Shown here: one piece after another, positions 27,896-36,283 of the stretch
How the letters are laid out: every line of letters starts with the position of its first letter
Position numbering within the stretch: position 1 is the first letter of the stretch
DNA from: Vibrio stylophorae
GTDB lineage: Bacteria; Pseudomonadota; Gammaproteobacteria; Enterobacterales; Vibrionaceae
Assembly: GCF_921293875.1 (NCBI RefSeq)
Contig: NZ_CAKLDI010000002.1
Span: forward strand, 1-64,000
DNA length: 64,000 nucleotides
Direction of reading: 5' to 3'
Translations under genes and position numbers: made by a program
The notes under the pieces: generated by a model
What the model was told of the DNA's origin: nothing
Seen by the model: only the letters and a program-made list of their open reading frames with translations
Database searches by the model: none

Positions 27896-28456
27896 ATGAG
27901 CCACACGTTACTGGCGTTATTACTGATTATTTTCACGCTACGAATTGCCACTGTGGTGGGCTCGATTCGTAATGTGAAACGCATGAAAGCCATGGGCGGC
28001 GTGGAGTATGGCAAAACCAATTCGCGCTATCTCACCTTGCTGCATACCGCTTTTTATTTTGGTGCGATTTTTGAAGCCATGATTCGACAAACCCAGTGGC
28101 AAGCACTGACCTATGTAGGGCTGGGTTTTTATCTTTTTTCAATGCTGGCGCTTGCACTGGTGATTTATTGCTTGTGGCCGGTGTGGAGTATCAAACTGGT
28201 GATTGTGCCCAATCATCAAGTAGTAGCGAACTGGCTCTTTCGCGCGGTGCGCCACCCCAACTATTTCCTCAATATTTTGCCCGAGCTCATTGGCGTGGTC
28301 TTGATGACCCAAGCCTATTTTTGCGCGCTGATCTTAACGCCTTTGTACTTGTGGTCGCTGCGCGTTCGCATTGCCCAAGAGGAAAAGGTGATGCGCCAAG
28401 CCTGCCCTGAGTATCAAATGCTGCTGGAAGGCGAGAGAAAGGCGCAGCCACAATAG
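27896..28456 (+). CDS. Isoprenylcysteine methyltransferase-like membrane protein
   Basis: A 186-residue membrane protein with four or five hydrophobic segments and the ICMT/PEMT-type motif RAVRHPNYF near 118, followed by a conserved acidic end (RIAQEEKVMRQ). Such proteins use S-adenosylmethionine to methylate small lipids or acids; the substrate in bacteria is usually unknown. AAGGAG lies 7 bases before the ATG. It stands alone. Confidence 0.82.
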   Translation: MSHTLLALLLIIFTLRIATVVGSIRNVKRMKAMGGVEYGKTNSRYLTLLHTAFYFGAIFEAMIRQTQWQALTYVGLGFYLFSMLALALVIYCLWPVWSIKLVIVPNHQVVANWLFRAVRHPNYFLNILPELIGVVLMTQAYFCALILTPLYLWSLRVRIAQEEKVMRQACPEYQMLLEGERKAQPQ

Positions 28457-28599
28457 CGCTGAGCTTTACACTCAGGCGAATGATTGATGATGTGCTGCAA
28501 GCCCCGATGGCTTGCGCGAGCCAATAAAGGGTTTTAACCTATTGATTCTTGTGATGCGTGAACGTGAGTTGACGCATTTTTTGTTTCAAGGATAAGGTC

Positions 28600-30162
28600 A
28601 TGCGCCCATTTCAAGTGCTCCTTATGGCACTGCTTTCTATACCGCTATTTGCTTGTTCGCCAACGTCAAAACCAGAAAATACGCTACAAGTTCGTCAAGA
28701 TTTTAATCAACGTTATTACGCCCAGCTCGGCCTTTTAGCCATTCCTCACAGCCTTGGCTTAACAGGTTGGGTGGATGCCGATGATGAGCAGCTGGCTTTT
28801 ATTTCAGAAATCGATGCAAGTTTTTCACGCCATGCGAAAGCCAATGATGACAAACCAACCTTGCGCTTAAAATCCAATTGGCTCGCCATTTATGAAGATC
28901 GCACCGGCATCGATAACAGCCTCGATAGCGATTTTTCCTCTGGCGCGCCAAAGCGTCTTTTTGATGCACTGACCTATCCCATTCATGTCACTCAAGAATC
29001 TCAAGGTTTAGATTTCAGCACTGATGCCAAGGCCAAGTGGCAAAACATCAAGCTGATGCCAAAGGGGTTACTTAATCAACTGCCGATTTTGCCGCCAGCC
29101 ATTGAACTTAAAGTAGGGGCAACCCTGACCCAAACTGACGCCAATGAATTGCTTGTTGAGTATCAAGTGGTGTGGATGCAAGGGGATACCATTCGCCTTG
29201 CTGTCAAAGCGGGCGAGGTAGGTTACCGCCATTTTCAAGGTTGGGTCGAGTACAGCGTGAAAAGTGGTGAGCTCAAACGCATGTCGCTGTTGATTAGCTG
29301 GCTGCAACCTGTGGGCCAAGGCAAATATCCAGTGCGCGGCATACTGCTGGTGGGCCCCAAACCCATGGCTGAACCCTATGATTTGGCAAGTCACCCCATT
29401 GATGAGCACCCTTTTTCGCTTCCTGAGCAATTCTGGCCCATTGAAAGCATGTCTGAGCACAACAAAAACGGCACAGCAGCGGACCAATTTAAGGCTGAGC
29501 TGAAACTGGTGGATGCCAATCAGCGCATCTATGGCTTGCAGCTTCGTGCGCCCAAAGGGATGCCTTTCGTCTGGATTCTAGCGAAGCATCTCAAAGCCTA
29601 TGATGCCAAGGGACAGCAGATTGACCAGCCTATCTCATATATCTCTCGCGGCGAATTAAACGATGAGGTTTGGCATCAAGCCATTATGATGCCGCGCACC
29701 AGCAAGCTTGCCGCGAGCGTTCGTGCGGACATGATCATTAAGGATCAATACAGCCAGCAACAAGTGACAGTGCCCATTGAAAATGGACAGTTTCATTACC
29801 AAAACCCATGGGTAAGTTTTGACGGTCAAAAGCTCGCGGATGGCCGCTGGAAAGTGACCATGTATGGCATAACGTCAGAGAATCGTTTTGAACAGGGATT
29901 GGTGCTGGATAAAAAACAGATCAAAGAAGTGAGTTATCGCTGGAATGGCTGGCCTGAAGATCGCCTGCCCTATTATGGCAACGGATTAGGCCAATTGATG
30001 ATGTCGCACTTTAGCTATAGCTACTGGTTGACCCTCAATCAGCCCCTTGGCGATCACATTACCCTCTATTGGGGCGAAAACAAACCGCGAACGATCCCCA
30101 TGACTTTTCGCGTATCTGCCTCAGAGCAAGCTTTAGAAGAAGGACACCAAGCGCAAAACTAA
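28600..30162 (+). CDS. Large lipoprotein, family member 1
   Basis: A 520-residue lipoprotein with signal sequence and lipobox LFAC (Cys19). No named domain is recognised. The middle (about 155-230) resembles the other two large lipoproteins of this window: LLNQLPILPPAIELKVGA, then a VEYQVVWMQ strand and GWVEYSVKSGELKRM. The rest is beta-rich. AAGGATAAGGTC precedes the ATG. It would sit at the periplasmic face of the outer membrane unless sorted otherwise. It lacks the C-terminal domain shared by members 2 and 3. Confidence 0.82.
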   Translation: MRPFQVLLMALLSIPLFACSPTSKPENTLQVRQDFNQRYYAQLGLLAIPHSLGLTGWVDADDEQLAFISEIDASFSRHAKANDDKPTLRLKSNWLAIYEDRTGIDNSLDSDFSSGAPKRLFDALTYPIHVTQESQGLDFSTDAKAKWQNIKLMPKGLLNQLPILPPAIELKVGATLTQTDANELLVEYQVVWMQGDTIRLAVKAGEVGYRHFQGWVEYSVKSGELKRMSLLISWLQPVGQGKYPVRGILLVGPKPMAEPYDLASHPIDEHPFSLPEQFWPIESMSEHNKNGTAADQFKAELKLVDANQRIYGLQLRAPKGMPFVWILAKHLKAYDAKGQQIDQPISYISRGELNDEVWHQAIMMPRTSKLAASVRADMIIKDQYSQQQVTVPIENGQFHYQNPWVSFDGQKLADGRWKVTMYGITSENRFEQGLVLDKKQIKEVSYRWNGWPEDRLPYYGNGLGQLMMSHFSYSYWLTLNQPLGDHITLYWGENKPRTIPMTFRVSASEQALEEGHQAQN

Positions 30163-30229
30163 ATGCGAGTGAATTGATGTCGGTTCGCGATGAAGTTGCC
30201 GAAAATAGATAGAAAATGACACTTTGAAA

Positions 30230-30251
30230 GCCCACGGTCGTGGGCTTTTTT
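30230..30251 (+). terminator. Terminator after lipoprotein 1
   Basis: Stem GCCCAC/GTGGGC (extended by AAA/TTT) with a 4-base loop and a run of six or more Ts. Confidence 0.85.
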
Positions 30252-30794
30252 GTGTCTTTCACTAAGATTCATTATTCCTCATCCCCGTAAAAATGAGGCG
30301 TTCAGCGTTCTAAAATGTCAGTCACATCCCCTGATGTGCATGCCGTATGGACATTTAGTGGATCTATTTTGGAGGGGCAGTAGATGTTTAGTTGTTTTTA
30401 TCGTATTTCTATGAGGTCATTATGTTAATGCGGATTTAAAAATACGGATTTAAAAATACGGATTTTCCCTTAGAAAATTAATTTTTCAATACTATTTTTA
30501 TTTGCTGCATCATTATCTAGCGCTCTAAATCAAGCTTTTCGCTAACCACTTTGTTATGCAGTTTTACAGGAAATTCATAGTCTATAACGTGTTACATATT
30601 TATAAATATTGGTAACTAAGCTAAGGAAGTAATATGATTAATTAACTGTTATTCTTGAGTTTAATCATAGCTCTCTTGATTGAGATAGAACAGTGATTGC
30701 GTATGCCAGAGCTAAGTTTTGAGTAGAAACGTGGGAGTAATAATTTGTTTCTCATTGACGTAGTGAAATTGACTTTCTTCATTAGGTAAAATTC
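30252..30794. other. AT-rich region upstream of the DUF4209 gene
   Basis: 540 bases of markedly AT-rich DNA without a gene. It contains the 14-bp tandem repeat listed separately. The composition change suggests the edge of an acquired segment. Confidence 0.5.
30431..30466. repeat. 14-bp tandem repeat
   Basis: CGGATTTAAAAATA is present twice in a row, followed by a third partial copy CGGATTTT. Confidence 0.85.
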
Positions 30795-32603
30795 ATGGCT
30801 AACTATTCAGATGAACTTCTGATTGCAGAAGAGACATATAGTTATTTCTTAGTTGATTTGCCCAGACTCGGGATACCCAGTGGCGCATTTGGCTTACAGC
30901 TCGGCCGAAAAGGGGACACAGAGAGAGAGAAAGGACATGATGAGCTAGCAAAGCTCTACTATGTGCTCGCAAAAATCATGTTGTTTAGGTTTTCGCCAAG
31001 TAGCGTCAATGATCCTTACCGAACTTATGAGCTAGATTCAATTCCGGTGAATCTTACTGATAATGACTTAGATATATTGGAAAAGCTTTCACCGCATTGT
31101 GAGTGCCTTGCTATCAAAGCACGAATTGCTGACATTAGATGGCTTCTCGTAAAGCCCAAAAACTTTAAAGATGCGATAACTACTATCGAGTATTATTCGG
31201 AGTACCCTGCAGAACCTGTGACTTGGTGCGAGGGTGTGAAAGACTTTTACGAGCGTGCATTATGTCTTGGTTTGCAGCTGCGAAAAGGGGCAGAAAACCA
31301 AGTCACTGCGTTGGAAAGAAGACTGTTATCCTCTCTAGAAGGTGACTTCATTGATTCCAGCCCATACTTTCACCTTCACGTGGCTAACCTCCTATTCGAG
31401 TATGGCTTAGCTAAAGAGAAGTCGACTTGGTTAGGAATTCGTTTTTTAGAAAGAGGTCAGTACTTTATTAGAGAAAAGAACTTCAACGCAGCCCGTAGTT
31501 ATTTAATGTTTGCTGCTGACCGATTTGGTGCTGAGGACGATGACGAACAATGGTTGCTTTGCAAATACTTTGCCGCTAATTCATGGGAGTTGGAGGCTGA
31601 AGATAGAGAGCATTCTTTTGTTAGAAAGTATTTCTATGAAAAAGCTTTTCATGCATATACAGCCATTCCAACGAGATTTAGGGACAAATTAGAGATAGAA
31701 AGCAAAATACTCAAACTTAGAAATACATTGAGGGTTGTTGGTCAAGAAGCCGTTGCCGAATTGCCTGTTATAAATATGCCTTCAGTAGATGTATCTGCAT
31801 CTGTAAAAGCTTCGAGAGAGTGTATGTCAGGTTTGGCTGATACAGCTACTGCTTTACAATCTCTAGCACTAATCTGTAAACCTGTAACTTTGCTATATGC
31901 TGAAGATTCACTGAAAAGCCAACTTGAGAATACATTCTTCAATAGGCTATTTGGTACAGTAAAATTCACAAGCGATGGCCGTTCTGCAGGGCGGTCAAAT
32001 CCCTTTGGTATCGAAAGTAATGCCGAGGAAAGTGATAAATTAACTGTGCTTGTTGAGACAGCTTGTCACTATGCAGATTTTGTTGCTCAGGCCTCAATTG
32101 TTCATGGGCTAAACCAATTATTGGAAGAGCATCGAATATCCTTTAATCAATTACTCGAAATGTGCAGGTTGAGTCCATTAGTTCCCACTGATAGAGCACG
32201 GTTATTTGCCCGAGGGCTCTATTTTGGTTTTGAGTATGACTTTGCTACTGCCATCCATATGTTGGTGCCTCAATGGGAACATATCGTTAGAAACGTCTTA
32301 AACGAAAGTAGTGTCTCAACTACCGTGATTAAAGACAACCAAGAAACGGAGGTTGGACTATCTACGCTTCTCGAAAAAAAAGAAACAGCCGAGATATTCG
32401 ACCAAGATTTATTGTTTGAGATGAAAGCCCTCCTCGTACATTGGCATGGTCCAAACTTAAGAAATAATATCGCTCATGGGCTCATTTCTACCAATGAAGC
32501 GGGTAGTTATTTTGCTGTGTATTGGTGGTGGAGGTCGCTAAGGCTCATTGTGACGTCACTTGGTCCTGTGTTTGAGGAGAATTACAATTCAACCAATGTT
32601 TAG
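30795..32603 (+). CDS. DUF4209-domain protein with HEPN-like motif
   Basis: A 602-residue cytoplasmic protein, all-helical by appearance. The last 110 residues match DUF4209, defined by a conserved RNxxxHG motif, here RNNIAHG near 560, followed by an aromatic AVYWWWRSL. R-x4-H is also the signature of HEPN ribonucleases, so a nuclease role is possible but not proven. The long N-terminal part (DUF7380-like) may be repeat-based. The gene is AT-rich and flanked by AT-rich non-coding DNA, and has no obvious partner. The family is scattered across bacteria, as expected for a horizontally moved defence or stress gene. There is no clear Shine-Dalgarno; TAGGTAAAATTC lies before the ATG. Confidence 0.78.
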   Translation: MANYSDELLIAEETYSYFLVDLPRLGIPSGAFGLQLGRKGDTEREKGHDELAKLYYVLAKIMLFRFSPSSVNDPYRTYELDSIPVNLTDNDLDILEKLSPHCECLAIKARIADIRWLLVKPKNFKDAITTIEYYSEYPAEPVTWCEGVKDFYERALCLGLQLRKGAENQVTALERRLLSSLEGDFIDSSPYFHLHVANLLFEYGLAKEKSTWLGIRFLERGQYFIREKNFNAARSYLMFAADRFGAEDDDEQWLLCKYFAANSWELEAEDREHSFVRKYFYEKAFHAYTAIPTRFRDKLEIESKILKLRNTLRVVGQEAVAELPVINMPSVDVSASVKASRECMSGLADTATALQSLALICKPVTLLYAEDSLKSQLENTFFNRLFGTVKFTSDGRSAGRSNPFGIESNAEESDKLTVLVETACHYADFVAQASIVHGLNQLLEEHRISFNQLLEMCRLSPLVPTDRARLFARGLYFGFEYDFATAIHMLVPQWEHIVRNVLNESSVSTTVIKDNQETEVGLSTLLEKKETAEIFDQDLLFEMKALLVHWHGPNLRNNIAHGLISTNEAGSYFAVYWWWRSLRLIVTSLGPVFEENYNSTNV

Positions 32604-33029
32604 CAGTGAAAGGAATAAGAAGTTGCGTTAGCGGCTTATGCTTTCAAAAATAAATTGAGAGCTTCATTTGAGTAAGTTTAGTTAACTCTAATCAAATAGT
32701 TTGAACATCAAATCTAATTTGAAATATCCAACCGAAAGGCTGTAAAAACCCATCCATGCTCTTCTTATGCTTTAAGTCGATTAAACCTAGCGCTTATATT
32801 TGCAGGAATTTTGCGTGCCTGATGATTTTTGGGGGAGCCAAAGCACACAGCTGAACTAATGGCACGGTTCGATTTTGTCACTCAAGGTTTGCCTTATGAC
32901 TCATCTCCCGTTGCGTTTCAAACCGTTCAAATTTCATACCCACGCTATCGGCCGCTGCTATGCTTCAGATGCTGTATACAACAGCGCGCATACCATGGTG
33001 GTATGCGTTTCAATCTGAATAAAGGTGAA
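32604..33029. other. Intergenic region after the DUF4209 gene
   Basis: 426 AT-rich bases. The frame of the next gene is open upstream to 32829, but that part has no ribosome site or family similarity, so I treat it as non-coding. No integron attC or insertion element is recognisable. Confidence 0.45.
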
Positions 33030-33323
33030 ATGATGACAACTGCAACGACTGATATGGCAATGGATACTATTTGTGGTGGATGGACGCGTTATCGCGCGCT
33101 GAATGATAAGGACATGCGCGTGTTTAATGCAGCGATGGATGGCTATGTGGGTGTAGCGTATCAACCAAGGGAAGTGGCAACACAAGTGGTGTCTGGGATC
33201 AATTATCGTTATAAGTGTGATGCTACGCTACCCGGGCCAACTGTGATGCAATGGGAAGCCATTGTTGAGATTTATGAACCACTCGATGGCCAACCTTGTG
33301 TGATGTCCATTCATAAGATTTAA
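33030..33323 (+). CDS. Cystatin (stefin)-like protein
   Basis: A 97-residue protein without a signal peptide. It shows the marks of the cystatin fold in order: a Gly-Gly near the N-terminus (CGGW), a helix, then YQPREVATQVVSGINYRYKC containing the QxVxG protease-binding loop (QVVSG), and a C-terminal EIYEPLDGQP strand pair. Cystatins block papain-like cysteine proteases. The second hairpin Pro-Trp of animal cystatins is absent, as in stefins. I chose ATG 33030, which follows AAAGGTGA. The organism may use it against its own or a host's proteases; function unknown. Confidence 0.72.
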   Translation: MMTTATTDMAMDTICGGWTRYRALNDKDMRVFNAAMDGYVGVAYQPREVATQVVSGINYRYKCDATLPGPTVMQWEAIVEIYEPLDGQPCVMSIHKI

Positions 33324-33433
33324 GTGTTTGTATAGCTCGTAATATAGTAATGCCGCGATTTTTGAGCGTACGGCATTATTCCCATCGATATCCTGCCCTC
33401 TATTTTTCTTAAATTGCTTTCGTCATTTTACTT

Positions 33434-33482
33434 GCCTCAGCCCTCAGCCCTCAGCCCTCAGCCCTCAGCCCTCAGCCCTCAG
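33434..33482. repeat. Heptamer tandem repeat CCCTCAG
   Basis: Six perfect copies of CCCTCAG (33441-33482) preceded by a copy with one change (GCCTCAG). It lies between two genes and is a typical slipped-strand repeat. Confidence 0.95.
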
Positions 33483-33597
33483 TCACCTAAGTTGCTAGCG
33501 TTGTATCACTGCTTGAATTTTCAATTGCGCCCATAGTATCAATGCAATAATCTATTGAAATTAAAGTTGTTTTTATTTTTCATTCTCTTTTATTTTA

Positions 33598-33877
33598 ATG
33601 ACGGATTTACAAGAACAAATTCACGACATGGTGCTCAGCGCACCTTGGAAAATTTGATGGCAGTTTGCCGCAGACGCTGGAAGCAGGGGTGCTGGCATTG
33701 CTTGCGACGCATTCGCGCGCGCAGATCCTTGCGGTAATGGCGCAGCTGCTGCCTGACTATCAAGCCGATGAGGAGAAAACACAGGCTTATCGCGGATCGG
33801 GTACCGGTGGCGAAATGCATATGGCAGCCTGCATGCGCTTGAGTTATCTAGAAAAATGCATCGCGCTGCTGAGTTAA
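33598..33877 (+). pseudogene. Small gene broken by a +1 frameshift in an A run
   Basis: Frame 1 reads from ATG 33598 (MTDLQEQIHDMVLSAPWK) and stops at 33655. Removing one A from the AAAA run at 33649-33652 joins it to the frame ending at 33877, giving a continuous protein of about 92 residues (APWK then FDGSLPQTLEAGVLALL, ending LEKCIALLS). The join is smooth, so I infer a one-base insertion: a real mutation, a sequencing error or slippage. The product is unrecognised, helical and has a conserved-looking GSGTGGEMHMA. There is no ribosome site before the ATG. Confidence 0.6.
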
Positions 33878-34258
33878 AATCGCTATGTTGAGGTCTGAGC
33901 GACCACAGGTTGATAACAAGCGATTCAAAAATAAGTCGAAATAATCCTGTCTATTACGGGCATAACCTGTATAGTGCAGCTAGCTCAGCACGCGAGCTAT
34001 TAATGAACATTTAGCGCAAGTATCCTCTCCGTTTCTTTCGAATCCTACTGTCATCTGACACTAGCGAGCACTTCTTCTTTATATTCCGCTTAGTAGCCGG
34101 GTTTTTTCAAGTTCTGATCTTAGGTACAAACCTGATTGATGGCATCGTCATTTGATGTCTGTTTCGCTTGAACATAACCGAGAATCTGCCTTTGTTGGTA
34201 TACAAAGGTGGACTATTATTATTTGATAAATCAGGTGTTTTTGAGCGAGAACATCTGA
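33878..34258. other. Intergenic region
   Basis: 381 bases between the frameshifted gene and the next small gene. I see no reading frame, hairpin or repeat. Confidence 0.4.
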
Positions 34259-34498
34259 ATGGAAAAATCTTATTTGTTTGAAATCAACTTTCATCTCTAT
34301 CGTCACGCGCTTTCTTGGTCTGCAACCATTCACCAACTTAACAGCGATATCTTAAAACGACATATTCTGCCTCGCTTAGATCACGCATCCGTTGATCTTG
34401 ATTTCTCGTTTTGTGAACGCACCCATACGGGGCAAATTTTATGTTCACAGGGTGCGCCTTTAGGTACCTTTGCGATCCCAACATGGCAGCAGGCTTGA
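34259..34498 (+). CDS. Small hypothetical protein
   Basis: A 79-residue protein, MEKSYLFEINFHLY at the start and a C-terminal half rich in His and Asp. No membrane segment or named domain. A weak GAGCGAGA precedes the ATG. Its TGA overlaps the ATG of the next small frame (TGATG), which supports both being translated. Function unknown. Confidence 0.5.
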   Translation: MEKSYLFEINFHLYRHALSWSATIHQLNSDILKRHILPRLDHASVDLDFSFCERTHTGQILCSQGAPLGTFAIPTWQQA

Positions 34499-34641
34499 TG
34501 ATGCAGCGGGTCAGTCAGCCGGAATCGTCAGCTAAATGTGGTGATGCACCCGATGAAAAAGTGAAGAACATTCATCAAACGCGGCGAAGAATTGAAAATA
34601 TTTTGCTCGATCGTGCACGGAAAAAGCTGTTTGAGCTTTGA
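34498..34641 (+). CDS. Very small basic protein, coupled to the gene before
   Basis: A 47-residue frame starting in the TGATG overlap at 34498. The C-terminal half (HQTRRRIENILLDRARKKL) is a basic amphipathic helix that resembles the small PA3496-type proteins, but the match is weak. Too short for usual gene finders; existence rests on the overlap and the helix. Confidence 0.4.
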   Translation: MMQRVSQPESSAKCGDAPDEKVKNIHQTRRRIENILLDRARKKLFEL

Positions 34642-34751
34642 ATCGCATGATTTGACATGTCGCGCATGGCCTGTGGCCGCGCGATGATCTTGATGACCGT
34701 TGATGTTGTCATCATTTGCCAGTCCGTAACTGAATTGAGTAAGGGGGAAGT

Positions 34752-34961
34752 ATGGCTAAGGCTAAGAGACAAGATAAACTTCGCGATAAAGCATGGAAAA
34801 ATGTTCACGAAGCACGATTTGAAGAGATGGTGGGTAAATACCATCAAGCGCAAAAAGAGTTGGCAGCGATGGAAGCTGGCTCTGAAGCGTACGCGAAGCA
34901 GAAAAAACTGTGCGACTCGCTGTTTGCAAGTGCAGAGCGATTCTTTTCGCAGCATCAGTAA
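34752..34961 (+). CDS. Small basic helical protein
   Basis: A 69-residue protein rich in Lys and Ala (MAKAKRQDKLRDKAWKN), probably one or two helices. AAGGGGGAAGT gives a strong ribosome site, and a terminator follows at 35001. Unrecognised. Confidence 0.6.
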   Translation: MAKAKRQDKLRDKAWKNVHEARFEEMVGKYHQAQKELAAMEAGSEAYAKQKKLCDSLFASAERFFSQHQ

Positions 34962-35000
34962 AATGAACTTTATCGATTGATATAAAGTTGAACTATCGAC

Positions 35001-35030
35001 AAAAACGCCACCTTTGCAGGTGGCGTTTTT
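35001..35030. terminator. Bidirectional terminator
   Basis: Perfect stem AAAAACGCCACCT/AGGTGGCGTTTTT with a TTGC loop, between convergent genes. Confidence 0.9.
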
Positions 35031-35118
35031 ATTGAAAGCGTGTCGCCGAGGTGAGAAAGGCCTGATATCTTGCGATGATTTTGTTTCACCTACTTTTGTC
35101 AGAGCAGCCTTGTTTGAT

Positions 35119-35529
35119 CTAAATATCGCACTGGTTTTCACGAGGGCACTGCTTGCTACGCTGCGATTGAAGCAGTTGTTTACAAAGGCTGCCTACGCCA
35201 ATAATCAGTGAAAGCAGTAGCCCGAAAGGCAGCAAGTAGGTTTCCACTAGCAGGCCAAAATCATCCGCGATGCTGGGCTCTTCGATGCGCGTTGTGACTG
35301 TTTTATATTGCTCGGTGATTTCTACACGCTTGAGTGCGTTCCACTGCTGCCATTGGCGTGGAATGATGGAAAATTTCCACACGGCATCGCCGTTTTCATT
35401 GGTGTAATAGCCCACAATGAAAGCGATCCCGTCGATTTGTGCCAGTGCTTGCTGTACGGGCTTTGGCGCAAGTTTGTGCGCCATGGTGAGGGCGGCAATA
35501 AATATCAGGGTATAGATAAGTTGTTTCAT
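35119..35529 (-). CDS. Hypothetical two-helix membrane protein
   Basis: A 136-residue protein with an N-terminal hydrophobic stretch (LIYTLIFIAALTMA), a soluble part of about 65 residues, and a second membrane segment at 97-115 (LLPFGLLLSLIIGVG), ending in a basic cytoplasmic tail. No named family. The ATG follows AGGATG on the minus strand. It may share a transcript with the small membrane gene upstream (35840). Confidence 0.6.
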   Translation of the reverse strand: MKQLIYTLIFIAALTMAHKLAPKPVQQALAQIDGIAFIVGYYTNENGDAVWKFSIIPRQWQQWNALKRVEITEQYKTVTTRIEEPSIADDFGLLVETYLLPFGLLLSLIIGVGSLCKQLLQSQRSKQCPRENQCDI

Positions 35530-35618
35530 GCATCATCCTAAGGGCGATCATCCATGCGATTTGTACATGGCGATTGAGTCGAGGCTGCGCGTTAGCGGCT
35601 CAAAACTGAAAGCGATGT

Positions 35619-35840
35619 TTAGCGGCTTGGTTCGTCGTGCTGCGTTGTATTTTTAGCGGCTGCTTTTCGAAAAAAGAAAGTATGAATTCCTGCTGCCAGT
35701 AATAGGCAACCGAAAATGACCCCAGCCATTTTCCCTGTGCTGTAAGCGCCGCTGGTCATCTCATGCAAATGGGTGAAAAAATTCATTAAGATCAATGCAC
35801 CCCAAATCATCGCAATCGCGCCTAATACTTTGTTTTTCAT
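35619..35840 (-). CDS. Small two-helix membrane protein
   Basis: A 73-residue protein with two hydrophobic segments (about 4-22 and 36-57) and a polar tail. I chose ATG 35840 (MKNKVLG) because AAGG lies 9 bases upstream; the ATG at 35849 directly abuts it. No named family. Confidence 0.6.
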   Translation of the reverse strand: MKNKVLGAIAMIWGALILMNFFTHLHEMTSGAYSTGKMAGVIFGCLLLAAGIHTFFFRKAAAKNTTQHDEPSR

Positions 35841-36283
35841 CTTATCCATCCTTGAAAATCATTGATTCAAAGTGCTGTTAGAAAGTCACTTCGATGAAAT
35901 TTAAACCCTGATTCATTTGAATCGCTCGCAGATATTTTGCATGGCCTAAGCGATGAAAAGTGCATGGCGTGGCTAAAAATTTGAGTTGCGCGCGCGCGAT
36001 CACGGCGTGGTGTATTGGCCGCGCAGCGCTTCAAAAATCTTGCGCGCAGAGTGCTCAATTGCAGCGCAACCGGTTGCTGAAATTTAGTGGAGATGGAAAT
36101 GGCAGCGATAGATTGACCGTACGCAGTTCAATATTCAGCGCTTGATCACAAAAAAGCGTTGGTATTGAGTGCTCGTGTATTATAAGTCATTATTTTTTAA
36201 TGCGTTATGTTAGCATGCGTCCAATTTTGATGATCCGTAATTACGGTGATTTCGTTGCAGAGAAATCATAAGGACTGTTTGCA
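35841..36283. other. Upstream region of the MORN-like gene
   Basis: 443 bases between divergent genes. I see no gene. The last 60 bases contain a likely promoter and AAGGACTGTTTGCA before the ATG of the MORN-like gene. Confidence 0.4.

Noticed and set aside
32604-33029. Integron cassette (attC) around the DUF4209 and cystatin-like genes
   Set aside because: A GCGTTAG-like word at 32625 has no matching partner or VCR-like stem, and the genes are not cassette-like in spacing.
33348-33378. Inverted repeat TAATGCCG/CGGCATTA after the cystatin-like gene as a terminator
   Set aside because: The 15-base loop and lack of a T run make it weak; noted but not called.
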